In this document: positions 7,995-17,575 of the stretch, piece by piece
How positions within the stretch are numbered: the stretch's first letter is position 1
Layout: every line of letters begins with the position of its first letter
Assembly: GCA_023410055.1 (NCBI GenBank)
Contig: JAEYQK010000126.1
Location: 1 to 36,637, forward strand
DNA from: Acidobacteriota bacterium
GTDB taxonomy: Bacteria; Acidobacteriota; Terriglobia; Terriglobales; Acidobacteriaceae
DNA length: 36,637 bases
Direction of reading: 5' to 3'
The notes under the pieces: model-generated
The model's input: the letters and a program-made list of their open reading frames with translations, nothing else
What the model was told of the DNA's origin: nothing
Databases searched by the model: none
Position numbers and translations under genes: made by a program

Positions 7995-8165
7995 CGGGAC
8001 TCTCCCAGCCATTCATTATAAGAGCCAATGGGGCTAACGGGGCGCCGCCAAGCAGCGTCAATGCATGGCCAAAAGGTCATTGACACTGGAACGGAAATCG
8101 CGTTACGTAGAAGGGAGTTGTTCTTCATTTCAGTACAAAGATTGGAATCCCGCGAAGGGCTTACT

Positions 8166-8927
8166 ATGAATATGCTCCGCAAAGTTGTGTTAATGGGATT
8201 GGGCGTTGTGACCATATCAGCAGTTCAAGTGTGTTTCGCTCAGGTCCCGCCTGCTCAGGTTCCTCCTGCCGCGCCTGCCAGTGCGCCTTCGGCCGCAAAG
8301 CCGGAAGCTCCTCGAAGCATCGCGCCTTACTTTACGCCAGCGACATCGGCCCCCAAGGCGCCGGATGCGGATGGCTTTTTACAGCGCTGGCTCCTGCTCG
8401 AGCCGGTCAACAAACCGAACCGCACGAACACGGTATTCGTCGACAGCTACGTTCGGAAGAACCTGAATCCCACTGACTACTTTTCGCAAGAGCAGCTCAA
8501 CGCCGTTCCGAAGAATGGCGAGAAGGTGAAGATCGGGGACCAGGAACTTGCGTGGCACGCGTTGGATTCCACCAGGTTCAATGCCAAGCTCTTCCGCTTC
8601 GCCTATGGCCTGAACAAGCAGACCTACGGTGTCGTCTTCTGGGCCGTCACCGTCGTCAACAGCCCGCGTGAGATGAAGAATGTCCGCATGGCCGTCGGTT
8701 CGAACTCGGCATCGATGTGGTGGCTCAACGGCAAGGAAGCTGTCGGCCTGTTCGACGATAAACGCATGGTGATGGACGACGTCCTCTCGAAGCGTCTCAC
8801 GCTGAATAAGGGAAAGAACATCATTCGTGGCGCCGTCATTAATGGCCCCGGCTTGAGTGATTTCTGCGTTCGCTTTGTGAATGAGAACGGTGAACCGATC
8901 AAGGATCTTACGCTGACCCTTGAATAG
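8166..8927 (+). CDS. Secreted hypothetical protein with carbohydrate-binding-like fold
   Basis: This 253-residue protein starts with a signal peptide (residues 1-25, cleavage near CFA-QVPP) followed by a Pro/Ala-rich linker with repeated QVPPA to about residue 60. The remaining domain contains FWAVTVVNSPREM, GSNSASMWWLNGKEAVG and RGAVINGPGLSDFCVRF. These recall beta-sandwich accessory modules in acidobacterial xylanase and esterase proteins; this is recall rather than a search. No catalytic residues were identified. It lies 53 bases before the signal peptide start of the GH43 arabinanase on the same strand, so a joint role in polysaccharide breakdown is likely. ATG 8166 has GAAGGG at 8153-8158. 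Confidence 0.7.
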   Translation: MNMLRKVVLMGLGVVTISAVQVCFAQVPPAQVPPAAPASAPSAAKPEAPRSIAPYFTPATSAPKAPDADGFLQRWLLLEPVNKPNRTNTVFVDSYVRKNLNPTDYFSQEQLNAVPKNGEKVKIGDQELAWHALDSTRFNAKLFRFAYGLNKQTYGVVFWAVTVVNSPREMKNVRMAVGSNSASMWWLNGKEAVGLFDDKRMVMDDVLSKRLTLNKGKNIIRGAVINGPGLSDFCVRFVNENGEPIKDLTLTLE

Positions 8928-8980
8928 CGCCGGAACTAATGAGTCGTCCCACTTTTTATTGTTTTGATATTGGAGCTTCT

Positions 8981-10423
8981 ATGAAATCGTCTTTTCTGGC
9001 GGCAGCGGTTCTGACCCTGCTCTGTCTTGCGGTCTGCAGTTCGGCATTTGCGGTAGACGGCGAACCCTACATTCACGATCCTTCGACTGTTGTTTTTTCT
9101 GACGGCAAATACTACACGTTCGGCACTGGCGCAGGCGGCTTGATGTCCGAAGACGGCTGGACCTGGCACGGCGGTGCAGTCCGTACCGGCGGTGGCGTTG
9201 CTCCTGACATCATCAAGATTGGTGATCGTTACTACGTTTCCTATGCGGTCGGCGGCGGCGGCATGTCCGGTGGACACGCCAGCAACGTCAAAGTTATGTG
9301 GACCAAGACCCTCGATCCGAAGTCTCCGGATTTCGGATATCACGACGAGACGATCGTCGCTTCGAGCGACGGTGTCGAAGACTGCGATGCGATTGATCCG
9401 GCGTTCTTGTATGCTGAAGGCCATCTCTGGCTCAGCTACGGCACCTACTTCGGCAACATCCGGATCGTCGAACTCGATCCCAAGACGGGCAAGCGGCTTG
9501 CCGGCAACAAGGCGGTAGATGTTGCAATCGACATGGAAGCCACTGACCTGATGTATCGCGACGGCTGGTACTACCTGCTGGGCACTCACGGTACGTGCTG
9601 CGATGGCGGCAACTCGACCTACAACATTCGCGTCGGCCGATCCAGAAAGCCGACCGGTCCTTACGTGGACAATATGGGCATCCCTCTACTTAAGGGCGGT
9701 GGCAAACTCGTTGCGGCGGCCAGCGGACGCTTCGTCGGACTTGGCCATTTTGGCTTGCTCGATCTGGGCGACGGAGTGCAGAAGTTCTCCTGCCATTACG
9801 AAGCCGACCTTGATCGCAGTGGTCGCAGCGTGCTGGACATCCGTCCGCTGCTCTGGAAGGACGGATGGCCGGTCGGCGGCGACAACTTCCAGGAAGGCAC
9901 ATATGAGATCGAGTCCGAACGTAGCGGCTATGCGCTGGAACTGGCTGTCGATTTCGTCCGCATGGCTAATGCGCGCATGAGCTTCCGCGCTCCTGTGGGT
10001 CCGGTTAAACCCATCCCGGCGCAGACACTTGCCGACGTACAGAAGACCTGGCCCGAGGGCAATACTGAAGTTCGTCTGAATGACTTCATGAACCGCCCCC
10101 ATCAGAAGTGGACGATTACGCCGGTCGCCAACGTTGGCGGCTATCCTGGCTCGCCGTACTTCAAGATAACGATTGAGGGTACCGAGCGCGCGTTGGCCGC
10201 GACCGCTGACGGTGAACTCATTACCGTTCCTGCGTTCACGAGCGCCCCCGAGCAACTGTGGCGCATCGACCAGCTGACCGACGGCACTTACCGCATTATG
10301 CCCAAGGCCATGCCGAACTCCAACGAACCCGTTGCTTTGACTGCGATTGGCGCAAAAACCCTGACGCTCATGAAGTTCGATCCCAAGGGCGACAAGGCGC
10401 GCTGGAACTTCAAGAAGCCGTAA
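8981..10423 (+). CDS. Secreted GH43 arabinanase-type glycosidase with C-terminal lectin-like domain
   Basis: This 480-residue protein has a signal peptide (1-24, ending SSAFA) followed by a GH43 five-bladed propeller to about residue 330. Expected acidic residues are visible: D33 in YIHDPS (general base), D139 in DAIDPAF (pKa modulator) and E186 in IDMEATDLMYRDGWYYLLGT (general acid), followed by CCDGGNSTYNI, a hallmark of endo-1,5-alpha-L-arabinanases. Residues about 365-480 (HQKWTITPV, LWRIDQL, RWNFKKP) look like a ricin-type beta-trefoil that may bind carbohydrate. It would cut arabinan side chains of pectin outside the cytoplasm. ATG 8981 is chosen for its signal peptide and GGAG (8972-8975); the frame opens at 8939. 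Confidence 0.86.
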   Translation: MKSSFLAAAVLTLLCLAVCSSAFAVDGEPYIHDPSTVVFSDGKYYTFGTGAGGLMSEDGWTWHGGAVRTGGGVAPDIIKIGDRYYVSYAVGGGGMSGGHASNVKVMWTKTLDPKSPDFGYHDETIVASSDGVEDCDAIDPAFLYAEGHLWLSYGTYFGNIRIVELDPKTGKRLAGNKAVDVAIDMEATDLMYRDGWYYLLGTHGTCCDGGNSTYNIRVGRSRKPTGPYVDNMGIPLLKGGGKLVAAASGRFVGLGHFGLLDLGDGVQKFSCHYEADLDRSGRSVLDIRPLLWKDGWPVGGDNFQEGTYEIESERSGYALELAVDFVRMANARMSFRAPVGPVKPIPAQTLADVQKTWPEGNTEVRLNDFMNRPHQKWTITPVANVGGYPGSPYFKITIEGTERALAATADGELITVPAFTSAPEQLWRIDQLTDGTYRIMPKAMPNSNEPVALTAIGAKTLTLMKFDPKGDKARWNFKKP

Positions 10424-10451
10424 GGCGGTCGCTAGACGCTTAGTAGTAATT

Positions 10452-10478
10452 AGGGGAAACGAGTAAATCGTTTCCCCT
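10452..10478. terminator. Perfect 10-bp hairpin between convergent genes
   Basis: AGGGGAAACG (10452-10461) pairs with CGTTTCCCCT (10469-10478) around a 7-base loop. It sits between the stop codons of the convergent GH43 and alpha-2-macroglobulin genes, where a bidirectional terminator is expected. The downstream T-run is poor on both strands, so intrinsic termination is likely but not certain. Confidence 0.6.
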
Positions 10479-10505
10479 TATCTGTTGGCAGTCTCTTCTT
10501 ACACG

Positions 10506-12722
10506 CTATTCAACTGTGATCGTCCTGCCTTCGGTCGCGCTGGACATTTCCGGTTGGTACATGCTCTCCGCCGATGCCGGGCTTATGCCGAACTTTCCCG
10601 GATTGACGACGCGCAGGAAGTAAACGAAGTAGCCGCTGCCAAATAGTGAAGTCCTGAAAAAGCTTGCCCTATCATCGCGGTACTCGTGGCCGACATAGTA
10701 TGGCACGTAGCCGAATGAGCGATAGAGAGACTGGGCCGAGTCGATAATCTCCGTTCCCGCCGGAATAGGATCTTCTACCATCAGGTACTTCCAACCATCC
10801 CCTTCCACTGTCACTCTGACTGCCAGAATGTCACCGCGTTGCACTGGACCGCTTAGCGGTTCGGTAGTGTATGAGTCGCCGATTTTCAGCAGTGACATTA
10901 GTGAATTCCACGAAGCATCCAGCCGTGTTCGTTGGAGTTTGAAATACTCCCGCTTGATCTCTAGACCCTTGCTGTGCCGGGTTTCGGTAGCACTGAAGTA
11001 TTCAGGAACAATGGACCAATAGGCAGTGCCCGCTCCCTTCTTCTCCAGTCGGAGTTCGTTGCTGCCTTGTTGCAGTTGGGACGCCTCGAGTTGAACAGAA
11101 ACGCTCGTGTCCAGCTTAGAGCGATTCGCCAACTGGTACGCTCCGAGCCTCCTCTCATTCAGATACACGTCTACCTGCACTTCACTCTGCAATTCACGCG
11201 TTTGCTTGAGGTATTCGGTTAGCGCATGCAACACCATGGCGGACTGCTTAGTTGATCGCCAATATTCGCCTCCGTCCTTGCGCTGCATCAGCCACGCCAC
11301 CGCTTTCGTCAGCAACTCGCTGTTGGGCTTCTGGCGCGCGAGGAACTGAACAGCGAGTGCGGTGATTTCGATGTCGTTTTCGACAGACACTTCCATCAGA
11401 GGGTCTTCTGTTGCTTGCCAATGAGCTTGCTGTGGCGTCGTCTGTGCGCTGTTCTCGATCTCTGGCAGCAACTGTTCCGAACGGGCGTCATGCGCCTCCT
11501 GTAAGGCCAACCCCAGTAGTATCTTGCCGTATAGCCCCAAGAAGCGGCGGTTTTCCCACTCCTGATCGAGCAGCTTGCGATCGGGCTTATCGAGAGTGAT
11601 GGCGTACAGCATGTACGCTCGCAGATCCGGATTGACGCGCATGTCAAACTTATCTAGCAGCCATCTCCGGCCTCGTGCAAGCACGTCGGCGTCGACCTTG
11701 TATCCGGCATTGCGAGCCTGACTCAATCCGGCCACCACGTATGCGGTCATAAACGGCAGGTCAGAGTCGTCGGGCCACCATCCCCAACCTCCGCTTATGT
11801 GTTGGTTTTTGTAAAGGAGTGCCAGGCCCTTTGCGACCTTCTTTTGCAGTTTCGTTTCATCCACATCTGCTTTGACACCGAGTTGCCTAATCACTCTGGC
11901 GACAACAATGTTCGGAACAAAACTTGACATCGTTTGCTTGGTGCAGCCATACGGATAACTCGTCAGGTACTCCAATGACTTCAGAGCGGCAGCTGCGATG
12001 GAAGGTGACAGCTGAATTGCGATCTTCCTGGTCTGGGAGACACTACTGTCGGGGAACGTGATGCTTTGCGCGTGGCTAGCTGCTTGGTCGTTCAGTATGC
12101 CGCTGCTGCCGACGCGCACCCTTGTCCCGAGCGGATGCACAGGTATCGTATTCTCAATCGCGTCTGATTCTTCGTTCGTCAGTGCCTTGGCAGTGAACTT
12201 CGCGTCGCCTACTGAGCTGGCGCGAACCACCCAGTCCACCTGAGAATCCCCGTCACTCGGGATCTCAACGTCCTTCGTCTCTCCGCTTACGATCTCGAGG
12301 CCTTCAACGCTCAGCGAGACACGGGTCTTCTTGGCAGATGGCAAATAGTTGTGAACGAAAGCGGAGATTGTTACCTCATCACCCATTCTTAGGAATCGAG
12401 GAGCAGACATTCGGAGCAGAACGTTTTTGCGCGAGATTACGTCATTGACCGTGCTGCCGACCTTCGTGTCCTCGGTTATACCGTGCGCTGTCGTTCGCCA
12501 TGTAGTCAGAGTATCGGGAACGCGGAACCGTACTTCGGCCTGACCATTCGCGTCGGTTTGCACGTTTGCTACCCAGTGCGCCGTATCCGGAAACTCCTTG
12601 CGCACCCAAGGTTCGACAAACGCGTCGGCAGAAGTGAGGCCACCAAGCATCCCGCCTGGAACGCCACCTGCAATTCCACCCGGAACGCCTCCTACACCCG
12701 CGCTGCTCATTTCAGCCAACAC
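10506..12722 (-). CDS. Alpha-2-macroglobulin family protein, N-terminally truncated
   Basis: This 738-residue frame matches only the C-terminal half of bacterial alpha-2-macroglobulins (protease-trapping proteins of the cell envelope, normally about 1500-1900 residues). Residues 42-95 (RKEFPDTAHWVANVQTDANG) match the MG segment after the bait region. YPYGCTKQTMSSF holds C260 and Q263 at thioester spacing, with Lys replacing the usual Glu. Residues 295-560 are the alpha-toroid (thioester domain). The C-terminus (VVNPGKFGISPASAESMYQPEM) is the receptor-binding-like end. The N-terminal macroglobulin domains and signal peptide are missing: the frame opens with a Gly-rich GGVPGG linker and an in-frame TAG lies at 12726-12728. 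It is probably a decayed or rearranged gene, though the frame itself is intact. Confidence 0.8.
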   Translation of the reverse strand: MLAEMSSAGVGGVPGGIAGGVPGGMLGGLTSADAFVEPWVRKEFPDTAHWVANVQTDANGQAEVRFRVPDTLTTWRTTAHGITEDTKVGSTVNDVISRKNVLLRMSAPRFLRMGDEVTISAFVHNYLPSAKKTRVSLSVEGLEIVSGETKDVEIPSDGDSQVDWVVRASSVGDAKFTAKALTNEESDAIENTIPVHPLGTRVRVGSSGILNDQAASHAQSITFPDSSVSQTRKIAIQLSPSIAAAALKSLEYLTSYPYGCTKQTMSSFVPNIVVARVIRQLGVKADVDETKLQKKVAKGLALLYKNQHISGGWGWWPDDSDLPFMTAYVVAGLSQARNAGYKVDADVLARGRRWLLDKFDMRVNPDLRAYMLYAITLDKPDRKLLDQEWENRRFLGLYGKILLGLALQEAHDARSEQLLPEIENSAQTTPQQAHWQATEDPLMEVSVENDIEITALAVQFLARQKPNSELLTKAVAWLMQRKDGGEYWRSTKQSAMVLHALTEYLKQTRELQSEVQVDVYLNERRLGAYQLANRSKLDTSVSVQLEASQLQQGSNELRLEKKGAGTAYWSIVPEYFSATETRHSKGLEIKREYFKLQRTRLDASWNSLMSLLKIGDSYTTEPLSGPVQRGDILAVRVTVEGDGWKYLMVEDPIPAGTEIIDSAQSLYRSFGYVPYYVGHEYRDDRASFFRTSLFGSGYFVYFLRVVNPGKFGISPASAESMYQPEMSSATEGRTITVE

Positions 12723-12867
12723 AACCTAGTCCGGCCGTAAATAGGGCTTCACCAACGAAGTGCTCGCCAACTGTGCGAGCACCGGCAGCAACCCCGTCCT
12801 ACAGCACGGTGAAACCGCGGCGCAATCTTCTTGCTTTGATCATCGATTCCAGAGACAATCGTTTGCC

Positions 12868-13479
12868 ATGATACGGACATGTAATTTTTGGTCGCGTTGC
12901 GTTGCCGCAATTGTCCTTCTTCTCTCGCTATTTTCCGCGTTGTCGAATGCGCAACAGGCGGCCGTAGCCAGGCAGCGGAACCTCGTTGAACTTACTGACG
13001 AGGCCGCTGTCATCATTCATGGCAGAGTTGTTCGTGCTGCGGTCGAGCCTCACCCCACACTCACTAACCTGACGACGGTAGTTGTGACGATGAACGTCGA
13101 GGAGAATCTCAAGGGCGAATCCTCGAAGTCATACACCTTCCGGCAATACGTCTGGGACATTCGCTCGCGTTACAGCGCGACGTATTCCAAAGGCCAGGAG
13201 CTTCTGCTCTTCCTAAGACCTCCGTCGCGTTATGGCCTCACCAGCACTGCGGGCTTGCAACAAGGCCGATTTGAGATTCATCGGGATCCGGCGGGAAAGG
13301 CATCGGCAATCAACGCCAACGCGAACATAGGCATTTTCGACAGGGTCAAAGAAACCGCTCGCGCACGGCGAGCGATGCTACCCGCGGTAACTGAGAAATG
13401 GTCGCAACAGCCAGGTACCCCGATCGATTTGAACGATTTGAAATCGATGATCCGTGCTATCGCAGGGGGCAAGCAATGA
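12868..13479 (+). CDS. Secreted protein of unknown function, first gene of a protease operon
   Basis: This 203-residue protein has a signal peptide (about residues 1-29, ending LSNAQQ) and no transmembrane segment after it. The mature part shows IIHGRVVRAAVEP and RQYVWDIRSRYSATYSKGQELLLFLRPPSRYGLTS, a beta-rich pattern found beside secreted metalloprotease genes; I do not recognise a named domain. Its stop overlaps the start of the metalloprotease gene (ATGA, 13476-13479), which indicates translational coupling, so it probably acts with that protein, perhaps as a partner or chaperone. ATG 12868 is chosen for the signal peptide; an open extension to 12760 exists. It is divergent from the truncated alpha-2-macroglobulin gene. 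Confidence 0.72.
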   Translation: MIRTCNFWSRCVAAIVLLLSLFSALSNAQQAAVARQRNLVELTDEAAVIIHGRVVRAAVEPHPTLTNLTTVVVTMNVEENLKGESSKSYTFRQYVWDIRSRYSATYSKGQELLLFLRPPSRYGLTSTAGLQQGRFEIHRDPAGKASAINANANIGIFDRVKETARARRAMLPAVTEKWSQQPGTPIDLNDLKSMIRAIAGGKQ

Positions 13480-14858
13480 AACACGCAACTGCTAGCGCCG
13501 TCGCTCTCGTAAGCTTGATGTCTCTGCTGCTGATTCCTGCTGCAAGAGCAGGGGGGCCCTTGCTCGTGGGTGGTCCGGGACTGGGAACCAGTGGGCAAGC
13601 CTTCACGTGGGACACTGCAAAGCCTATCCAGTATCGCGTAGACAGCGGACCAATGGCCAAGAATCCGTCGGGCACAATCGTAGTCACGAACGCTACAGGC
13701 TTGACCCGTGTTCAAGCTTTGTTCAACACGTGGCAGAGCGCCCCAAACGCTACTCTTGCTTTCCAGAATGCCGGTTCAATCCAGGTCTCGGGCGCATTCC
13801 AGGGAGGAGACGTAGTCACCGCGGCGGACTTCAATGCGGTTCAAGGTTCGTGTAACTCGGGAGTTCAGAGCCCTATCATCTTCGATGCGGACGGCAGTAT
13901 CGTCGAAGACCTCGGATTGCCGCAAGACGTAATAGGATTCGCTTCACCATGTGCCGTTGACGGTCAGTCCGGCCATTTCGTCACTGGTTTGGCGTTGATG
14001 AACGGAAGGTTCCAGGATGGTGTCAGTTCGTCCTCCAACTACGAGATAACCGCCGCCCAATTCGACGAGGCAATCACGCACGAACTCGGGCACTTCTTGG
14101 GTCTCGATCATTCTCAGATCAACGTTTCTCTCCTTGACTCCTACCCTCCTTGCGATGCCGACCAGCTAGCAGGACTCCCGTTGATGTTCCCGATCATGTC
14201 TTGTCAAGCACGGGTGAGTGCGGGACTGCCGATGCTCGCGCAAGATGACCGTGCTTGGATTGCGAAATTGTATCCAAGCGCAAGCTTTTCTTCGAGCTAC
14301 GGAACTATCAGCGGGACGGTGCTGTTCAGTGACGGCATAACGCAAGCTCAGGGCGTTAACGTAATCGCGCGGCAAGTTGATGACCCCTCCACTCCGGAAG
14401 ACGAGTCTAAGCGGATCGCCATTTCCGTAGTTTCCGGTTTTCGATTCACGGGTAATCCGGGGCAGGAGGTGAGCGGCGACAACACGGGCGGCGATCGGAC
14501 GGGATCGCGAGATCCCAAATTGATCGGATACTTCGAAATTCCTGTTCCGCCGGGCACATACACAGTGGAGGTAGAGAGCGTAAATCCGAGCTTCCAGGGG
14601 GGCTCAAGTGTAGGTCCGTTAGGCTCGCCAATCACGATTCCCGGGCCTCCCGAGTTCTGGGATTCCGCAGAGTCTGCGTTCGACGACACCACCGCGAAGG
14701 GCACGATTTCGGTGGGAGCGGGGCAGACAGTCAACGATATCAATATCATCTTGAATGGCACGCCGCCTCGCTTCGACGATCTTGAGGATGGTGGAGCTTT
14801 CCTGCTGCCTTCGGCGCCGAGTCCAGCGATGACGTCAGAAAACGGGGCGCTGGCATGA
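13476..14858 (+). CDS. Secreted metzincin-type metalloprotease
   Basis: This 460-residue protein has a signal peptide (1-25, ending AARA). The extended zinc motif H202-E-L-G-H206-F-L-G209-L-D-H212 fits the metzincin consensus HExxHxxGxxH, and M241 in FPIMSC is a good Met-turn at a plausible distance. Residues about 275-320 and 350-425 (TISGTVLFSD, GYFEIPVPPGTYTVEVESV) resemble carboxypeptidase-regulatory or SpaA-like beta-sandwich repeats. It is expected to be an extracellular zinc protease; matrixin-like or archaemetzincin-like assignment cannot be settled by eye. It overlaps both neighbours by ATGA (13476-13479 and 14855-14858), so the three genes form one coupled operon. Maturation and substrate are unknown. 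Confidence 0.85.
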   Translation: MKHATASAVALVSLMSLLLIPAARAGGPLLVGGPGLGTSGQAFTWDTAKPIQYRVDSGPMAKNPSGTIVVTNATGLTRVQALFNTWQSAPNATLAFQNAGSIQVSGAFQGGDVVTAADFNAVQGSCNSGVQSPIIFDADGSIVEDLGLPQDVIGFASPCAVDGQSGHFVTGLALMNGRFQDGVSSSSNYEITAAQFDEAITHELGHFLGLDHSQINVSLLDSYPPCDADQLAGLPLMFPIMSCQARVSAGLPMLAQDDRAWIAKLYPSASFSSSYGTISGTVLFSDGITQAQGVNVIARQVDDPSTPEDESKRIAISVVSGFRFTGNPGQEVSGDNTGGDRTGSRDPKLIGYFEIPVPPGTYTVEVESVNPSFQGGSSVGPLGSPITIPGPPEFWDSAESAFDDTTAKGTISVGAGQTVNDINIILNGTPPRFDDLEDGGAFLLPSAPSPAMTSENGALA

Positions 14859-17575
14859 AGAGCAATGGGAGAAGCCCGAAACTAATTCTTGCGTTGGCCA
14901 CATTCGCCTGCATACTTCTTACTTCGTGCGGAGGTGGAGGGACCGGGAGCCCCGGAGGTGGCACAGGCGGATACCCTAGCGCGCCGCTTGCTATTACCAC
15001 AACCTCGCTTCCCGAAAGCTTTACGGGGTTAGCTTATGACCAAACCCTGACTGCGAGTGGTGGCAAGTTGCCGATAACCTGGTCCTACTCCGGCTTCTTC
15101 CCGAGTGGACTGACGCTTTCCAGTAATGGGCGTATCACCGGCACTGTTACAAATGCGGTGTTCGGGGATGTTCTCTTCCAGGCTCAAGATTCCAGCTCTC
15201 CCCCCCAATCCGTGCAGAAGAGTGTCCGCATGACCTTCCGCTGGGGGTTGCAGATATTGGGATCGATTCCCACCGCCCACGCGCAAGCGCCTTACAATGC
15301 CGTGATCCAGGCCAGCTCGGCAGTGGACAGCACAACCTGGAAAGTAATCAGTGGGGCTCTGCCGGCCGGGTTGAGCTTGACGAACCCGACGACCACGCAA
15401 GTTTCGCTCTCGGGCGTTCCTGCTCAGGCTGGACAGTTCACTTTCACAATCCAGGTGAAAGACAACGGTACTCCTCAACAAGTCGCAACCGCCAGTTACA
15501 CGTTGGTTGTGGACTCCGTGTTGGCGATCGCGCCCGCCACGTTGCCGGACGGTCTCGTGGGCGCACCGTATTCCGCGATCCTGAGTGTCCCAAATGGAAC
15601 GCCACCATATACGTGGTCTGCGGCGAGACTACCTGCGGGTCTAACGCTGAACCAGTCCACCGGCGTAATCTCCGGAACTCCGACCGGCGTGGGGGATTAC
15701 TCCACGGATGTGAGCGTCGTGGATTCGTCCTCTCCACAGAAGCAGGGATCTCAAAGCTATAGGATCCTGATTGTAGAAAAGCTTGAGATCGGTTCCACGC
15801 TGCCCGATGCGTTACTGGGACGGAACTATTTCGCAACTCTCAATGTTTACGGCGGGAAGTCGCCTGTAACGTGGACCATTCTTTCCGGTGCTCTTCCACC
15901 AGGCATCACCTTCACAGCGCAAATTGGGAATTGCACGTTCACGGGTACTCCGACGCAGTTGGGCGACTATAGCTTCACGATTCAGGCAAAAGACTCAGCG
16001 ACAACACAGCAGGTCGCAGAAGCTTCGATTACCCTGAAGGTGAAGCCGACGCCTATTCAGATCAATGAATCGTTGCCTACACGCCTGCCACTCGGCGTAC
16101 CGTACGAGGGCTACTCTGTCGTGACAGGGGGAATTCCTCCGTATACCTGGAACATATCCTCGGGAAGTTTGCCGCCCGGATTGACTCTTGATTCATCCAC
16201 AGGCAGGCTGAGCGGCACCCCTAACGCGGAGGGCTATTTCGTATTCACTCTGGAAGTAACGGACTCGATGTCACAGAAAGCCTTTCGCGACTGGCCAATC
16301 AGGGTAACAAAGGGTATGGGACGTAACGACTCGCTCGCCAAAGCCACACCGATATCGGACGGCGAATTGTACGCTTCAATAAGCCCGTATTCAGATCCAC
16401 CCGACAACCCTTCGCCCGTTCCCGATACGGATTTTTACGAGATTATCGGCAATGCCGGAAGTGTTATGAAGGCTGAGGTATTTGCGGCGGAATACGGCAG
16501 GGCGCTCGATCCACTGCTTGAACTGGTCGACGCGAACGGCGTGAGACTGAACTTCTGTCGGCTTCCGGGCGATACGACCGAAAACTACAACTCGAACTGT
16601 GTTAACGATGACATTGAAAAGGGAGTTGTTACGGATTCAGCGCTGGAGCTGAAAGTTCCCGGAGAGATCGGCACACAGAGCAAGGTGTACGCGCATGTTC
16701 TGGATTACCGCGGTGACGCCCGGCCCGACATGCGGTACCGCATAAGAGTAAGCGGGTCAGTGGCACACCTGGCGATTACGACCACATCTGTTGGAACGTT
16801 GGCAACAGATACTCCCATCGAATACCCTTTGTCAACGTTTGGCGGAACCGCCCCGTTTCATTGGAGTGTCGAATCCGGATCATTGCCTCCTGGCTTGTCA
16901 GTGACAGCAGATGGCAAATTAAGTGGAACCCCGTCAGCCGCTGGAGACTACCAATTCGTGCTGCGGGTCACCGACTCGGCTTCGCCGGCGCAGACGGCGA
17001 TGCAAAGTCTCAGTGTAAAGGTACGAGTACGACCCACTATAACGACTACCTCACTGCCTGACGCCTACACTGGAGTTGCATATAGCTACCAGCTTACAGC
17101 GTCGGATGGAACGCCGCCGTTCTACTGGACCGACGAATACTGCAACAAGGCTGATTGCATCCAGCTTCACCCGACTCCGAGTGGCCTTGTCGAGTTCATG
17201 CCGCGAACTCCGGGTACATTCACCGCTTCGCTTGCACTGCAAGACCGCAATGGGTTCTGGGCGCGGAAAGACTTGTCAATCACCGTTCATCCTGGGCCGC
17301 TCAATTCGCCTGCCACAACTCTGGGCACTGGCAGAGTGGGCAGGGCGTACCAAGATTTTGTGAACGACACTGTTGGGGGAACGCCCCCTTACAGCTTCAA
17401 TGTGGCCAGTGGAGCGATTCCACCGGGTCTGACGTTTTTGACTGAATACGGGTCAGGGGTGTTGATGGGAACACCGACGCAGGCAGGAAGATTTACGTTC
17501 ACGGTGACCGTTGTCGACAGTGGACAGCCGGTCCAGTCCACCACGGCCGCAGTGACCGTGAACATAGCTGATTAG
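14855..17575 (+). CDS. Large lipoprotein with Ig-like (He_PIG) repeats and a PPC-like domain
   Basis: This 906-residue protein begins with a lipoprotein signal: lipobox LLTSC with C25 followed by a Gly-rich tether. It then has at least five putative Ig (He_PIG) repeats from about 45 to 485. Repeat hallmarks are LP-x-GLTL followed by GxxSGTP and a final VxD. Residues about 486-635 (GRNDSLAKATPISDGELYASI, DTDFYEI) match a bacterial pre-peptidase C-terminal (PPC) domain, after which three more Ig-like repeats run to the end (LAITTTSVG, RPTITTTSLPDAYTG, LNSPATTLG). It should be anchored in the outer membrane or cell surface. It overlaps the metalloprotease gene by ATGA and is the last gene of the operon, so it may present or anchor the protease or bind its substrate. 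Confidence 0.82.
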   Translation: MKSNGRSPKLILALATFACILLTSCGGGGTGSPGGGTGGYPSAPLAITTTSLPESFTGLAYDQTLTASGGKLPITWSYSGFFPSGLTLSSNGRITGTVTNAVFGDVLFQAQDSSSPPQSVQKSVRMTFRWGLQILGSIPTAHAQAPYNAVIQASSAVDSTTWKVISGALPAGLSLTNPTTTQVSLSGVPAQAGQFTFTIQVKDNGTPQQVATASYTLVVDSVLAIAPATLPDGLVGAPYSAILSVPNGTPPYTWSAARLPAGLTLNQSTGVISGTPTGVGDYSTDVSVVDSSSPQKQGSQSYRILIVEKLEIGSTLPDALLGRNYFATLNVYGGKSPVTWTILSGALPPGITFTAQIGNCTFTGTPTQLGDYSFTIQAKDSATTQQVAEASITLKVKPTPIQINESLPTRLPLGVPYEGYSVVTGGIPPYTWNISSGSLPPGLTLDSSTGRLSGTPNAEGYFVFTLEVTDSMSQKAFRDWPIRVTKGMGRNDSLAKATPISDGELYASISPYSDPPDNPSPVPDTDFYEIIGNAGSVMKAEVFAAEYGRALDPLLELVDANGVRLNFCRLPGDTTENYNSNCVNDDIEKGVVTDSALELKVPGEIGTQSKVYAHVLDYRGDARPDMRYRIRVSGSVAHLAITTTSVGTLATDTPIEYPLSTFGGTAPFHWSVESGSLPPGLSVTADGKLSGTPSAAGDYQFVLRVTDSASPAQTAMQSLSVKVRVRPTITTTSLPDAYTGVAYSYQLTASDGTPPFYWTDEYCNKADCIQLHPTPSGLVEFMPRTPGTFTASLALQDRNGFWARKDLSITVHPGPLNSPATTLGTGRVGRAYQDFVNDTVGGTPPYSFNVASGAIPPGLTFLTEYGSGVLMGTPTQAGRFTFTVTVVDSGQPVQSTTAAVTVNIAD

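Noticed and set aside
14855..17575. CRISPR-like periodicity
   Set aside because: The repeats are protein-level Ig-like domains, with divergent DNA and no constant repeat.
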